From: Allium sativum
Lineage: Eukaryota > Streptophyta > Magnoliopsida > Asparagales > Amaryllidaceae
NCBI GenBank assembly: GCA_030737875.1
Contig: CM060915.1
Location: 574,988,577-575,052,576, forward strand
DNA length: 64,000 nt
Direction: 5' to 3'
Shown here in pieces: positions 47,889-59,461 of this stretch. Every line of letters begins with the position of its first letter. Position 1 is the first letter of the stretch. Below the pieces are notes generated by a model that saw only the letters and a list, made by a program, of their open reading frames with translations, had not been told where the DNA came from and searched no databases. A program made the position numbers and the translations under genes.

Positions 47889-50259
47889 GGTTGGATCCCT
47901 CCAACCTGATCTTCCCTGCATCACATCTCGTTATACATTTCATAATAATATATGAAATAAATTCCATATGATCGATTAAATTTAATTAATAGCATTCAAT
48001 CAGCCTTAACAGTCAACAGCAACCAATCAACCAATTTATATTTTGAAAATGGTAAATTATATTTTAATATGAATTTGCCACATCACAGAATTCCAGAAGG
48101 CGTGAGAATTAACTCACCAGTTCATTTCTATTGACGGTGGATGCGTTTGTTGCATTTAATCTGGAACAGACGTTCAAAATTAGCTGAATTTTCAACTGTG
48201 TCAGATCGAAGCCTAATCAGTGCCATCGTCTAGGTCTCGTCCCTGTGATCCCAATGGATCCAGTTTCGTCAGATTTCATTAACGTATGTGAAAGTTATCG
48301 CATAAATAGGGTTTGACAAATTTATCGATTTAACTAAACTAATTAAATATTAAATTAAATATTTTAAAACTAATTACTTTACCTTAAACCATTAATGGCC
48401 ACGTCAGCACTACTGTACGCGTTTTCTTTTTCTCCTCTGAAAATAACCCGATGATCCTCCTTCCTCTACAAAAATGAACACCAGTCCACAACTTCCAGCT
48501 ACTGCCACGCCTTCGTCGGAGCATCGGAACCCACGACCCACTTCTCATCGGAACCGCCAAACCCAGGACCCCACACGCCTGAAACGCCGGACCCCGAAAC
48601 CCCTCCGATCGCCGTCAATGTTCACCTGAACGGAAATTGCTTTTCACGCCATAAGTTCGTCTACCGATCATCTGAAACCCTCGGACCACCACCGGAAAGT
48701 CGGTCGTGCCACCCTTCAGACTTCCCCTTTGGACACCTCCACCAGATCGGGCCAGAGCCGCCGGAAAATCCAAAAAACCCCACGCCACTTTCAAAAATAA
48801 ACCCAAATCAACAGTCTTCGTTCATCTCAGTCCCCACGCCACCACGGACCACCGTTGCACCTCAGACCACAGCCAAACGAAAGCTGAAACTCTCCTCTAC
48901 AAACCCCCGAGGTCTCGGCCTCCCAAATCAAACCAATCCTTGTAATTTAGGCCAAAAACGAAAACTGTTCTTCGCTGTTCATCGCGAATTCCGGCCACCA
49001 CAGTCGCCCGATCACCCCCAACTTTTCTCAATAGCTAACACCCCGATCTGCCACTTTCACTTTGGAACCCCCCTCGAATTCATTAGAGATTAGAAGAACT
49101 AGTGATTTTGTGTTTGAGGACTTTTTTGCAAAATTACAAAATGGAAATAGGTGTTTGGCTGGAAATGTTGATGGAGGGGGTTTATACAAGGTGGGAAAAA
49201 TATATTTTAAGTCGACGTGACGAGCGATGTTGACTAACGATATTTTATTTCGTACCTATCGCGTTTTTGAATGTTGTTTATTCGCCGCTGCGCTCACATA
49301 CGAACCCCATTCGTGATGCGAATGAACGGCATAGTATAATTTGACGATACGGTCCTAATGAAACTTGTTTCGTCGAATTCCGAGTTCGTTTGCTCAAATG
49401 GCCCTCGTTCACGTTCAAATGGTCATTTTTATTTGTATTTTATTTTTCCACGCTCACAGAATAACCCCGATTGATGCGCCATTTGAAATGTAGCAATAAT
49501 TTGCTGTTGCGGTCCCAATAAAATTTATTTCATCGAAAACTGAGGTTGTTTGAATAAAGGCCCTTTTATAACTGGCCAATTCAAATAAAATAAACCAATT
49601 TTAAAATACCTCAGTATAATATTATTAGAATATTGAAATTGGCCATACCTGACCAGAATATCGTATATTACCAAGATAAAATAGCCCGGGTTGAGTTTGA
49701 AGCCAAATCGATATTACAAAAATTTAAAAACCCCTTTATTTATATAAATAACGATATAATATATAAAGGAAATTCCACAGCGACCTTTTCAAAATTTTAT
49801 TTGGGCATAAAATAAAATCTACGCAATGAAAACTGGATTTTTCTCTGCCGTTAGAAAGATATCGTCAAACAGATTCCAACGTTTCTTGTTTCGAGGAAAT
49901 CCAACTTATTTTGAATCCTGTATGGCCAATTGAAGTACAAAACTCAAATTTATGAACTGCCGCGCCGTTGCAGCTCGTTATTTAATTAAATTATAAACTA
50001 TACGCTCAACGGTCGTTAAATAAACGATATTGTCGATATATTTTCAATACAGACAATATTGACCCTCTATATTTAGCCGGTACACGTTATACAGCAAATT
50101 CAACATATTCCCCATATTAAGGAACCAAATATTATTTTATTATTTATTTAAATAATATATTCCAAATAAATCGTTAAATTCGATTATTTAAATTCAAACC
50201 AATATTTTAAATAATTAAAATATTTCAATAAGATGGTCAGAAAAATACGGGACATTACA
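47889..50259 (-). repeat. B2 3' LTR, proximal piece
   Basis: Continues the LTR after A3, collinear with 54842-57207, to GGGACATTACA. It includes the GC-rich leader (about 48440-49080 in plus orientation) and U3. The TATA text found in the other LTR is changed here (TTTATACA in plus at 49181-49188). Confidence 0.88.
48112..48120 (-). promoter_or_regulatory. donor-like site in B2 3' LTR
   Basis: Minus strand CTG/GTGAGTTAATT, same place as CAG/GTGAGTTAATT in the 5' LTR. Confidence 0.45.
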
Positions 50260-50274
50260 TTCCTTCCCCCTTAA
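50260..50274 (-). other. B2 polypurine tract
   Basis: Minus strand TTAAGGGGGAAGGAA, directly before the TGTAATGTCCC start of the 3' LTR, preceded by CGAGGACGAAATTATT as at the pol end of many plant Ty3/gypsy elements. Confidence 0.85.
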
Positions 50275-51473
50275 AATAATTTCGTCCTCGAAATTGCTAA
50301 GGTAGAAAGAACGTTAAATCCCTTTATCTTTTCAAAAATAATTAATTTTAAAACTCAAATTTATTTTCAGACTGACCTAATTGGCTTTAAAATCAATTTA
50401 TTTCGAATAAAAGAATTTTCCAAAAATCTCCAAAAATTTTCTAACTCCTTAAATTTGGAAAAATTTCGGCAGAGTCTCCCCTATACGGAGCGAGTCTGCA
50501 AAATCGCAGGTTCAAGAAATATGTATACTTCGATTCTCATGGTCGGAAAAATCAAAAACCAAACTCAAAACCCAAAAAAAACCAAAATTTATATTTGGCG
50601 TAGGCGTACCTTTTTGCGAGCGTTATTATGCGATAAGCGATATATTTTATTCGAGCTTGCTCAACTATTGTGCATCTTTGGATTCGATTAACTCCAGAAT
50701 TTTCTCTGGTTGGGTTTTAAATCTAAATTGGCATTCCTGCACCTTTTCTCAACTCAAATGAGTTTCATTAGTCTCCAGAACAATGTCAGTTATGTTCAAA
50801 AACATCCATATCATTCATATCAACTAATTCGACACACAGTTCAATCCATACGAGGTTATAATTATTTATAATCACTTCATTTATTTCTATAATTATCCAT
50901 TCGGATTTAATTATCTGGATTGATTTATTGAATATTGGTTTTAACCAAGTTGATTCGTGTTCAGGTTCATATCCAAGAGATCGAGCACACCATCCAAACA
51001 TATCACACACATCAACATTAACAAATCCAAATAATTTTCCCATATTATAATAATTTGAAAAATCACTACTTTTATTCTTTTATAAAATAAATTGGGCAAA
51101 ACAAATTTCAAAAATAAATTTTTATATCAAATCACAAATACACGCTATCGTTTATATACACAAACTCAATCTAGGGCATTACTAACCCCATCTCTATTGA
51201 GTCACGCCACAGAGCCAAGGTAATAACTAAACCAACAGCTCTGATACCACTATAACGACCCAAGGATTTGGTAGGCTTTTCAACCATCCCTCACCCCTAA
51301 GGCAGAGGGCTAACCTCCCCCTGTGGCTTACACCGGTACCTCAGAACTGCTTTTACGGCCAGCCTCGCGACTCGATCAACCCACATTGTCGGGAGTTGTA
51401 GGGCTAAGAGTATCCCGTTCGACACCTAACGCAAAGCGAGAACCCCATATCATCCGTACCAATTAAGCAACCA
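50275..51473 (-). other. B2 interior, non-coding
   Basis: About 1.2 kb between PBS and PPT. No gag, protease, RT or integrase motif is visible on either strand; the largest minus ORF (50786-51043, 85 codons) has no recognised domain. It carries a second copy of the LTR end plus PBS at 51238-51275. Confidence 0.75.
51238..51270 (-). repeat. second PBS plus LTR-end copy inside B2
   Basis: In plus orientation GCTCTGATACCAC is followed by TATAACGACCCAAGGATTT, a near copy of the true junction GCTCTGATACCAC-TGTAACGACCCAAG at 51474-51500, 236 bp away. It is an LTR tail joined to a PBS, repeated. Confidence 0.8.
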
Positions 51474-51485
51474 GCTCTGATACCA
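51474..51485 (-). other. B2 primer binding site, tRNA-Met type
   Basis: Minus strand TGGTATCAGAGC, one base after the 5' LTR end; identical to the A2 PBS. Confidence 0.9.
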
Positions 51486-54065
51486 CTGTAACGACCCAAG
51501 AATTTTCGACCCCGAAAATCGACGTAAAATCACCATGTCGACTATTGAAGTATCGAAAACACTGGATTGTCAAAAGAAAGAAATTAGAGGATGAGAAAAG
51601 AAAGGAAGAATATTAGAATAGAAGAAAGAAGAAAAACACCACATCAAAACCACACAGCGGAACGAATAAAATAAAATATCAAATTTCTTTATACAAAAGA
51701 ATTGTATATACATAACAATCATCAGAGTACAACATATATCAGACACAACGGAGTAATAACTTTATATAACTAGCGGTGAAGCCGCCTACTTCCAGCTCCT
51801 GAACTCCAAGCGAGTATAACCTGTAAATACACTCGGTCTGACCCGAGCACATTTGAAGCAAAGCAAAATACACCGGGTCAGTCTGGAATACTATCAGTGA
51901 TAAATTCACATAACACACACTTGTTTAACTTTGGAAAATTCTTTCTGAAATCAGAGGATAATAGTAAGACCAGCCCACACATAAACATGGACGGTTTTTA
52001 CCTTACTATAACCCAAAACGTTATTGAAATCATAACTTATTCTGATATTATCATAGTGTCTAAATACAAGTAATTTAGAATCTAGCGGAACACTTGCATC
52101 TCACGCTCCACATATATAGTATACAAACCAAAACCGTGGGCGCTTATTGGATATTGGATTCCAACCTTGACAAGGTATGGGACCACCTTCCGAACGTGTA
52201 TCTCTAGAGGAGAATACACTGAGTTCAACAAGAACGTCTTGCAACCCGGCCCTCACATGACTGACCACTCATTTCGCTTGAGTGTATCGAATGTATATCA
52301 CCGACGGTTGGGATCAGCAACCGCCTCCCGAAAAAGGACAGCATCGAAATATACATTAAAGAAGCAAATGGAATTTCTCTAGAAAGGTGATTATACACCC
52401 TAATGGGAGCGACCCACATAGCCATGCTGCCTACCCGATTTTTTGTCATTTCCCGGTTGATGAGCAGAACTTAACTTTAAAACATTTGGTCGTCATTCAC
52501 TTTGAATGCCACATCGTCAGATCCGCCAGATCACACTGATTGACGTCCACAAAAATACTCTAGTTTATTTGGCTAGAGAATAACCATTTCTCCGCCATCA
52601 ACTATGGTACGTTTGGAGAAATCAACTCATGTAATTCCTTTGGAAATACTCTGTCAGACATCCGTCCATACAAGTCATCCAGGAAGAGGATGAACCGAAG
52701 GCACTCTCCTACTGCATCTCATATAGGAATCACCCCATGGATTAGTAGCGAGCAGTCCTTGCAAGTCTGTGGATTTCAACCACGACAGAATCACAAATTA
52801 AAATAACTCTGGTTGCAAGCCAGAGAAATTCGACAAGTAGTCCTTCTGATTATGAAGATCCACGGTCTTCACTTGCTCCGTCTTCAATCGCACCTTCACT
52901 ATTTGTTGGTCGGAATGGTTTTCAAATATAAATTCGATCCCGGTCTTTCCATACCAACAATCGTATTGGTCAGGTTTGATAGTCAGTGTTTTAACTATCA
53001 AATAACAAAGGTATTCATAAAATGATCTTGCTGATTCGGTACTTGGCATTACTTGGCCTCTTTAAAATATTTTTACCAAAATGGTTAATAAACTTCTTAT
53101 TCTTCAATATATTTAGACCTTATATTTAGTCTCGATTATAACAAAAACTATTCTAAATACTTTCGAGCATATATAAGTATATACCCCGCTTTCCATTCCC
53201 TTTGGAAATATCGATATATTTCTTTAAACCATTTTCCCTTTTTCTTCCTTATTTAGCATCTCAATATATATATATATTCATATATTTTACTTAATGGTAT
53301 AACCCAATTACCAATTCTAATTTGGTTAAAGCAAAGGTCGACTCATATAATTTAAAACCAAACTTTCATATTTATTAAAACCACTATCGTAGTAGTATTT
53401 ATAATTCAAAATCTCGCACTTACGTTCATTACATCCCGTATGGACTACCACACCTAATTCACCACCTTTTCACTCGTTTCAAACCAATACCATTCCTTGA
53501 CAATAATGAAGCCGCTCAAGTTGGGGTATTTATTTACCTCTCAGACCATGATTGACAACGTTCTTCTCTCAGAATAAATACCAGTTTGTAACTTAACCAT
53601 TTCACCAAAATCTTATTTACCATTTTGATTTCAAACCTGGTTTTACAAAACCATTTCTTGCATTTGAAATCCTCGTTCGATAAATCTCTTTACTTAATTT
53701 GTTTAATTAAGTAAGTCTTTACTAATAATACCACTTTTTACTTAAACCAAAATTTCGCTTATAACCTTTTGATTTTAATAAAATCCCGCGTCCACTAATC
53801 CTTTTCCATTTATTCAAGCATTTCATATAACCAATTAATCTTGGGTTTACAACTAAAATCCGCTTACTACTTTCCTTTATAATAAGACCTCATTACTTGG
53901 GTTTAAAATTTCAAAATCCATTTCCCAAAATTTAACACAACCCAATGGTATGGATTTTTCCTTTTATGTTTTGAAAATCTTAGTCAAATTACAACGTTTC
54001 ACTCACTTCAATTCTTAAATGTTTAATGTCATCGTTTAATTAAAACAACAATTTGACTTTAATAT

Positions 54066-54236
54066 TAACTATATCAAAATATAGTTATTAACTTTACTAC
54101 TAACTAAAGATAGTGTAATTATCACTTTTGAAAGCTCACTAAATAGAATCAACTTCATATTTCAAGCGTTTTCTTAATTTATAGTTAATCGAAGATTAAC
54201 TATTTATTTAACACCATTCGTTAAACTTTAACGAAT
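54066..54236 (-). repeat. perfect hairpins in B2 5' LTR
   Basis: The same three inverted repeats as at 39036-39206: 54066-54087, 54181-54203 and 54216-54236. Confidence 0.85.
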
Positions 54237-55065
54237 ATTCAAAATATTCAAATCAAATTACTTCAATTATCAATTTCAACTAAAGATGGTTGATTTTTCA
54301 TCGACCGTACACCTCACTCAGCAGTTAACTGATTATCATTTGTTATTTCCCCTTTTTAAATTAATTAAATAGCTTAATTATTTTTAAACTCACTGTTTAA
54401 TTGTTTTTTAAAAAAAAAATTATCCCTGTTTACCCACACGTAGGTAGTTTCTTTGGCTTTCCACTTTTAGAACTCGTGTACATCATACGATTTAATTTAC
54501 ATCAACCTTTTAAATACTCTCTTTTATGATCTCGATTAAAATATATATTTATAAACTTCTTCTTTAATTACTTAAATAAAATAACTGGAAAGCTTAAATT
54601 TAGTTATAAAATAATTTATAACTTTAAAACTGCATCGTTTCACTGAACGGTAAAACCGACGTTTAAAACAACACATTTTGAGCCATTCACTGCCAATTAC
54701 CAAATCAACACTGTCGGTTGATTTTAAACACAACACAGGTTCAACCATCACGCTCAAACGGGTTTTATTATCATATGGGGTTCAACCAGTTCAAATATCA
54801 ACAATATAAAACAAACAAACAACATATACTATCTGAGGAATCCGGTCGGATCCCTCCAACCTGTTCTTCCCTGCATCACAGCTCGTTATACATTTCATAG
54901 TAATATATGAAATAAATTCTGTATGATCGATTAAATCTAATTAACAGCATTCAATCAGCCATAACAGTCAACAGCAACCGATCAACCAATTTATATTTTG
55001 AAAGGGTAAATTATATTTTAATACGAATTTACCACATCATAGAATTCCAGAAGGCGTGAGAATTA

Positions 55066-55074
55066 ACTCACCTG
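55066..55074 (-). promoter_or_regulatory. donor-like site in B2 5' LTR
   Basis: Minus strand CAG/GTGAGTTAATT, after the GC-rich leader; a near-consensus 5' splice site. Confidence 0.5.
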
Positions 55075-56128
55075 TTCATTTCTGTTGACGGTGGACGCGT
55101 TTGTTGCATTTAATCTGGAACAGACATTCAAAATTAGCTGAATTTTCAACTGCGTCAGATCGGAGCCTAGTCAGTGCCATCATCTAGGTCTCATCCCTGC
55201 GATCCCAACGGATCCAATTTTATCAGATTTCGTTAACGTATGTGAAAGTTATCGCATAAATACGGTTTGACAAATTTATCCATTTAACTAAACTAATTAA
55301 ATACTTTAAAACTAATTACTTTACCTTAAACCGTTAATGGCCACGTCAGCACTACTGTACGCGTTTTCTTTTTCTCCTCTGAAAATAACGTGATGATCCT
55401 CCTTCCTCTACAAAAACGAACGCCAGTCCCCAACTTCCAGCTGCTGCCACGCCTTCGTTGGAGCACCGGAACCCACGACCCACCTCTCATCGGAACCGCC
55501 AGACCCAGGACCCTACACGCTTGAAACGTCGGACCCCAAAACCCCTCCGACCGCCGTCAATCTTCACCTGAACGGAAATTGCTTTTCACGCCATAAGTTC
55601 GTCCACCGATCATATGAAACCCTTGGACCACCACTGGAAAGTCGGTCGTGCCACCCTTCACACTTCCCTTTCGGAAACCTCCACCAGATCAGGCCAGAGC
55701 AGCCGGAAAATCCAAAAAACCCCACGCCACTTTCAGAAATAAACACAAATCAACAGTCTCCGTTCATCTCAGTCCCCACGCCACCACGGACCACCGTTGC
55801 ACCTCAGACCACAGCCAAACGAAAGCTGAAACTCTCCTCTACAAAACACCCGAGGTCTCGGCCTCCGAAATCAACCCAAACCTTGTAATTTAGGCCAAAA
55901 ACGAAAAATGTTCTTCGTTGTTCATCGCGAATTCCGGCCACCACAGTCGCCCGATCACCCCCGACTTTTCTCAATAGCTAGACAACACCCCGATCTACCA
56001 CTTTCACTTTGGAACCCCCCTTGAATTCATCACGGATTGGAAGAAATAAATGATTTTATGTTTGAGGACTTTTTTGTAAAATTGCAAAATGGAAATAGGT
56101 GTTTGGTTGGAAATGTTGATGGAGGGGG

Positions 56129-56136
56129 TTTATATA
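56129..56136 (-). promoter_or_regulatory. TATA box of the B2 5' LTR
   Basis: Minus strand CCTTATATAAACCCCC (TATATAAA at 56129-56136) between U3 modules and GC-rich leader. Confidence 0.6.
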
Positions 56137-57207
56137 AGGTGGGAAAAATATATTTTAAGTCGACGTGTCGAGCGACGTTGACTAACGATATTTTATTTCG
56201 TACCTATCGCGTTTTCGAACGTTGTTTATTCGTTGCTGCGCTCATATACGAACCTCGTTCGTGATGCGAATGGACGGCATAGTATAATTTGACGATACGG
56301 TCCTAATGAAACTTGTTTCGTTGAATTCCGAGTTTGTTTGCTCAAATGGCCCTCGTTCACGTTCAAATGGTCATTTTTATTTGTATTTTATTTTTCCACG
56401 CTCACAGAATAACCCCGATTGACGCGCCATTTGAAATCTAGCAATAATTTGCTGTTGCGGTCCCAACAAAATTTATTTCGTCGAAAACTGAGGTCGTTTG
56501 AATAAAGGCCCTTTTATAACTGGCCAATTCAAATAAAATAAACCAATTTTAAAATACCTCAATATAATATTATTAGAATATTGAAATTGGCCATACCTGA
56601 CCAGAATATCATATATTACCAAGATAAAATAGCCCGGGTTGAGTTTGAAGACAAATCGATATTACAAAAATTTAAAAACCCCTTTATTTATATAAATAAC
56701 GATATAATATATAAAGGAAATTCCACAGCGACGTTTTCAAAATTTGATTTGGACATAAAATAAAATCTACGCGATGAAAACTGGATTTTTCTCTGCCTTA
56801 GAAAGATATCGTCAAACAAATTCCAACATTTCTTGTTTCGAGGAAATCCGACTTATTTTGAATCCTGTATGGCCAATTGAAGTTCAAAACTCAAATTTAC
56901 GAACTGCTGCGCCGCTGCAGCTCGTTATTTAATTAAATTATTAACTATACGCTCAACGGTCGTTAAATAAACGATATTGTCGATATATTTTCAATACAGA
57001 CAATATTGACCCTCTATATTTAGCCGGTAGACGTTATACAGTAAATTCAACATATTCCCCATATTGAGGAAATAAAATATTATTTTATTATTTATTTAAA
57101 TAATATATTCCAAATAAATCGTTAAATTCGATTATTTAAATTCAAACCAATATTTTAAATAATTAAAATATTTCAATAAGATGGCCAGAAAAATACGGGA
57201 CATTACA

Positions 57208-57212
57208 AGTTA
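57208..57212 (+). repeat. TSD of B2, right copy
   Basis: AGTTA, identical to 36444-36448. Confidence 0.9.
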
Positions 57213-57540
57213 CGTATGAAACGCAAATAAAAATGTACTTTTAAAACGATGTTTTTATTTACATATAAAATGCAAATAAAAATATGTTTTTTAAAACGAT
57301 GTTTTTATTTACATATGAAATGCAAATAAAAATATACTTTTCTAAACTATGTTTTTATTCGTATGTAAAATACAAATAAAAATGCGCTTTTCAAAACTAT
57401 GTTTTTTTTGTATGTAAAATACAAATAAAAATGTGTTTTTCAAAACTATGTTTTTATTTGTAAGTAAAATACAAATAAAAATGTGCTTTTCAAGTTCTTG
57501 TTTTTATCTACATGTAAAATGTAAATCTAAAGGTCACTTT

Positions 57541-58225
57541 TATTTCTATGTTTTTATTCACATCTAAATGTAAATAAAAATGTCACTTATATTCCTATGT
57601 TTCTACTCACATCTAAATGTAAATAAAAAAATATCACTTATATTTCTATGTTTCTATTCATATCTAAATGTAAATAAAAAATGTCACTTATATTTCTATG
57701 TTTCTATTCACATCTAAATGTAAATAAAAAATGTCACTTATATTTCTATGTTTCTATTCACATCTAAATTTAAATAAAAAAAAAGTCATTGTAAATTTCT
57801 ATGTTTCAATTCACATCTAAATGTAAATAAAAAATGTCACTTATATTTCTATGTTTCTGTTCACATCTAAACGTAAATAAAAGATGTCACTTATATTTCT
57901 ATGTTTCTATTCACATCTAAATGTAAATAAAAAATGTCACTTATATTTCTATGTTTCTATTCACATTTAAATGTAAATAAAAAATGTAAATAAAAAATGT
58001 CACTTATATTTCTATATTTCTATTCACATCTAAATGTAAATAAAAAATGTCATTGTAAATTTCTATGTTTCTATTCAGATCTAAATGTAAATAAAAAATG
58101 TCATTGTAAATTTCTATGTTTCTATTCACGTCTAAATGTAAATAAAAAATGTCATTGTAAATTTCTATGTTTATATTCACATCTAAATGTAAATAAAAAA
58201 TGTCATTGTAAATTTGTTCTTTCTA
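57541..58225 (+). repeat. 50/51-bp tandem array
   Basis: About 13 units with consensus GTTTCTATTCACATCTAAAT followed by GTAAATAAAAAATGTCACTT and ATATTTCTAT; the later units are 51 bp with ATTGTAAATTT. This is the most homogeneous end of the hairpin array of C. Confidence 0.92.
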
Positions 58226-58612
58226 TCTACGACTACAATGGAAATAAAGGTGTCGCTGTCCCCAATGTAACAACAAATGACAAATAACAAATCTGGTTGG
58301 GATCTAACTTTATAATTAACGTAGGTGTCAATCATCATGATATAATAACAAGTGACAAATTTGATTTGGGTCGACTTTGTAATTAACATCCCTAGATTTG
58401 AAATAAAAGGTAATTTCAGATTTGAATTCTAACACAACTAGAAATTCTACAAATATGAGGTTTCATCGTAGATCTAATAAATCAAAATATCCCACAAACA
58501 ACGATAAATAAATACTAATTTACCAACATCGCAGATCTAAATTATTAACATACATATAGCAATTCAAATAACAAGAAGAATAATTAAATTAATTATTCAT
58601 TTAAATTAGAGG

Positions 58613-58621
58613 TCTCACCTC
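58613..58621 (-). promoter_or_regulatory. donor-like site in C
   Basis: Minus strand GAG/GTGAGACC at the end of the GC-rich leader of C. Confidence 0.45.
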
Positions 58622-59213
58622 GATTCAAATTCGGATCAAAAATTCAAAGGTCCAGAATCAGTTGTAGTCAGTTCTGAAGCGTAGTATTTGGCTTCATGAT
58701 CACAATGCTTCAAAAATGGTGTTACTCTGAGTTCGAACGAATAAGATATGATTTAATTAAGGTTGTAACAGTTAAATTAATTGAATTTAAATAATTAAAT
58801 GTATTTTATTTCATCTTCTTCTTCAATAAAGTATGGGCCGCGCTAAACCCAATTACTTTCGTTCTAGTTTTAGACCTTGCATTCAAACGGTGCAGGGGTT
58901 CGAAGATCAGATGGTGCTACGACGGAGAGGGGGACGAGGCGCGCAAGGGGGTACCCTCGGGGTCAGGTGCGATTGCACCTATGGGTGGTGGCGACGGCCT
59001 GAACCCGCTGCGTTTGGGGCACTGCACCTCGGTGCTCGTGCCACTTGAGGTTGATCCGACCGTATGGAATCGAAGAGGAGGAAGTCCTCTACGATAAACT
59101 CAACTGGAGTGTGATCTAATTCGTGGAGGAGGAGGAGATTTTAGTGGAGGAAGTATCGATACACATCGACCATGAATGGGTTGGAGGCGGCGGCTACAGT
59201 ATTTGAGAATGAA

Positions 59214-59241
59214 TTAGGGTTTGGATTTTCTGATTTTTATA
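59214..59241 (-). promoter_or_regulatory. C core promoter: TATA plus telo-box
   Basis: Minus strand TATAAAAA (59234-59241) followed by CAAACCCTAA (telo-box, about 59214-59223), upstream of the GC-rich leader, the same arrangement as A1. Confidence 0.5.
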
Positions 59242-59461
59242 ATATTAAATTGTTAATTTTACAATTAAATCCAATATTTTTATGTAACTCCGATTCAGAC
59301 CCAACAACAGAACTTCCTAGCTAATAACCCCTATTCCGGACCCAATGGGCCATGCCTCGTGAGCCCAAATGAATGTCTGTAGTCTGTTTTCTTTAATTTA
59401 ATATCTAAATTCTTTATATAAATAATTCAAACATACATTTAAATTCACCTGGGCTACATAT

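Larger units (their letters stand above)
36449..57207 (-). mobile_element. B2: complete non-autonomous LTR element with 5.7-kb LTRs
   Basis: On the minus strand: 5' LTR (57207 to 51487), PBS (51485 to 51474), interior of about 1.2 kb, PPT (50274 to 50260), 3' LTR (50259 to 36449, interrupted by A3), flanked by a perfect AGTTA duplication. Without A3 the element is about 12.7 kb, of which about 11.5 kb is LTR. The interior has no gag, protease, RT or integrase motif in any frame. It resembles a LARD/TRIM-like parasite, except that the bulk is in the LTRs. The two LTRs differ by about 3 in the first 90 bases. Confidence 0.9.
51487..57207 (-). repeat. B2 5' LTR, intact
   Basis: 5721 bp, TGTAATGTCCCG to TTGGGTCGTTACA on the minus strand. 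U3 with the two A-like modules (about 56290-56340 and 56455-56510), TATA box, GC-rich leader (about 56040 down to 55380), donor-like site at 55071, hairpin zone (54236 to 54066) and the conserved 3' part (52400 to 51487). Confidence 0.9.
57213..59461 (-). repeat. C LTR, promoter-proximal piece
   Basis: Hairpin/tandem array to about 58225, donor-like site at 58613, GC-rich leader (58830-59230), promoter at 59214-59241, then the reverse complement of A-type U3 (CCCATTGGGTCCGGAATAGG, AATTTAAATGTATG). About 590 bp of the LTR start are missing because A4 begins at 59462; they should lie right of A4, off-window. Confidence 0.75.

Noticed and set aside
50786..51043. 85-codon minus ORF in the B2 interior
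   Set aside because: Right strand for the element but no gag/pol motif; Ile/Asn/Glu-rich chance frame.
51250..51275. A separate B LTR start at TATAACGACCCAAGG
   Set aside because: It lies inside the B2 interior, lacks TG and any following LTR sequence, and only about 20 bp match; it is better seen as a duplicated LTR end with PBS.
55648..55893. ORF in the B2 leader, similar ORF at 48706-48945
   Set aside because: Frames differ at the ends between the two LTRs and composition follows the CCACC-rich DNA; no sign of a real gene, though the leader itself is probably transcribed.
57541..58225. CRISPR-like regular repeat array
   Set aside because: No distinct spacers; whole units are repeated head to tail inside a plant LTR.
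57997..58287. 96-codon ORF with a repeated 17-residue unit
   Set aside because: It is simply the 51-bp tandem repeat read in one frame; units elsewhere in the array are 50 bp and break the frame.
58833..59048. 71-codon ORF in C
   Set aside because: Antisense to the GC-rich leader of the minus-strand C LTR.
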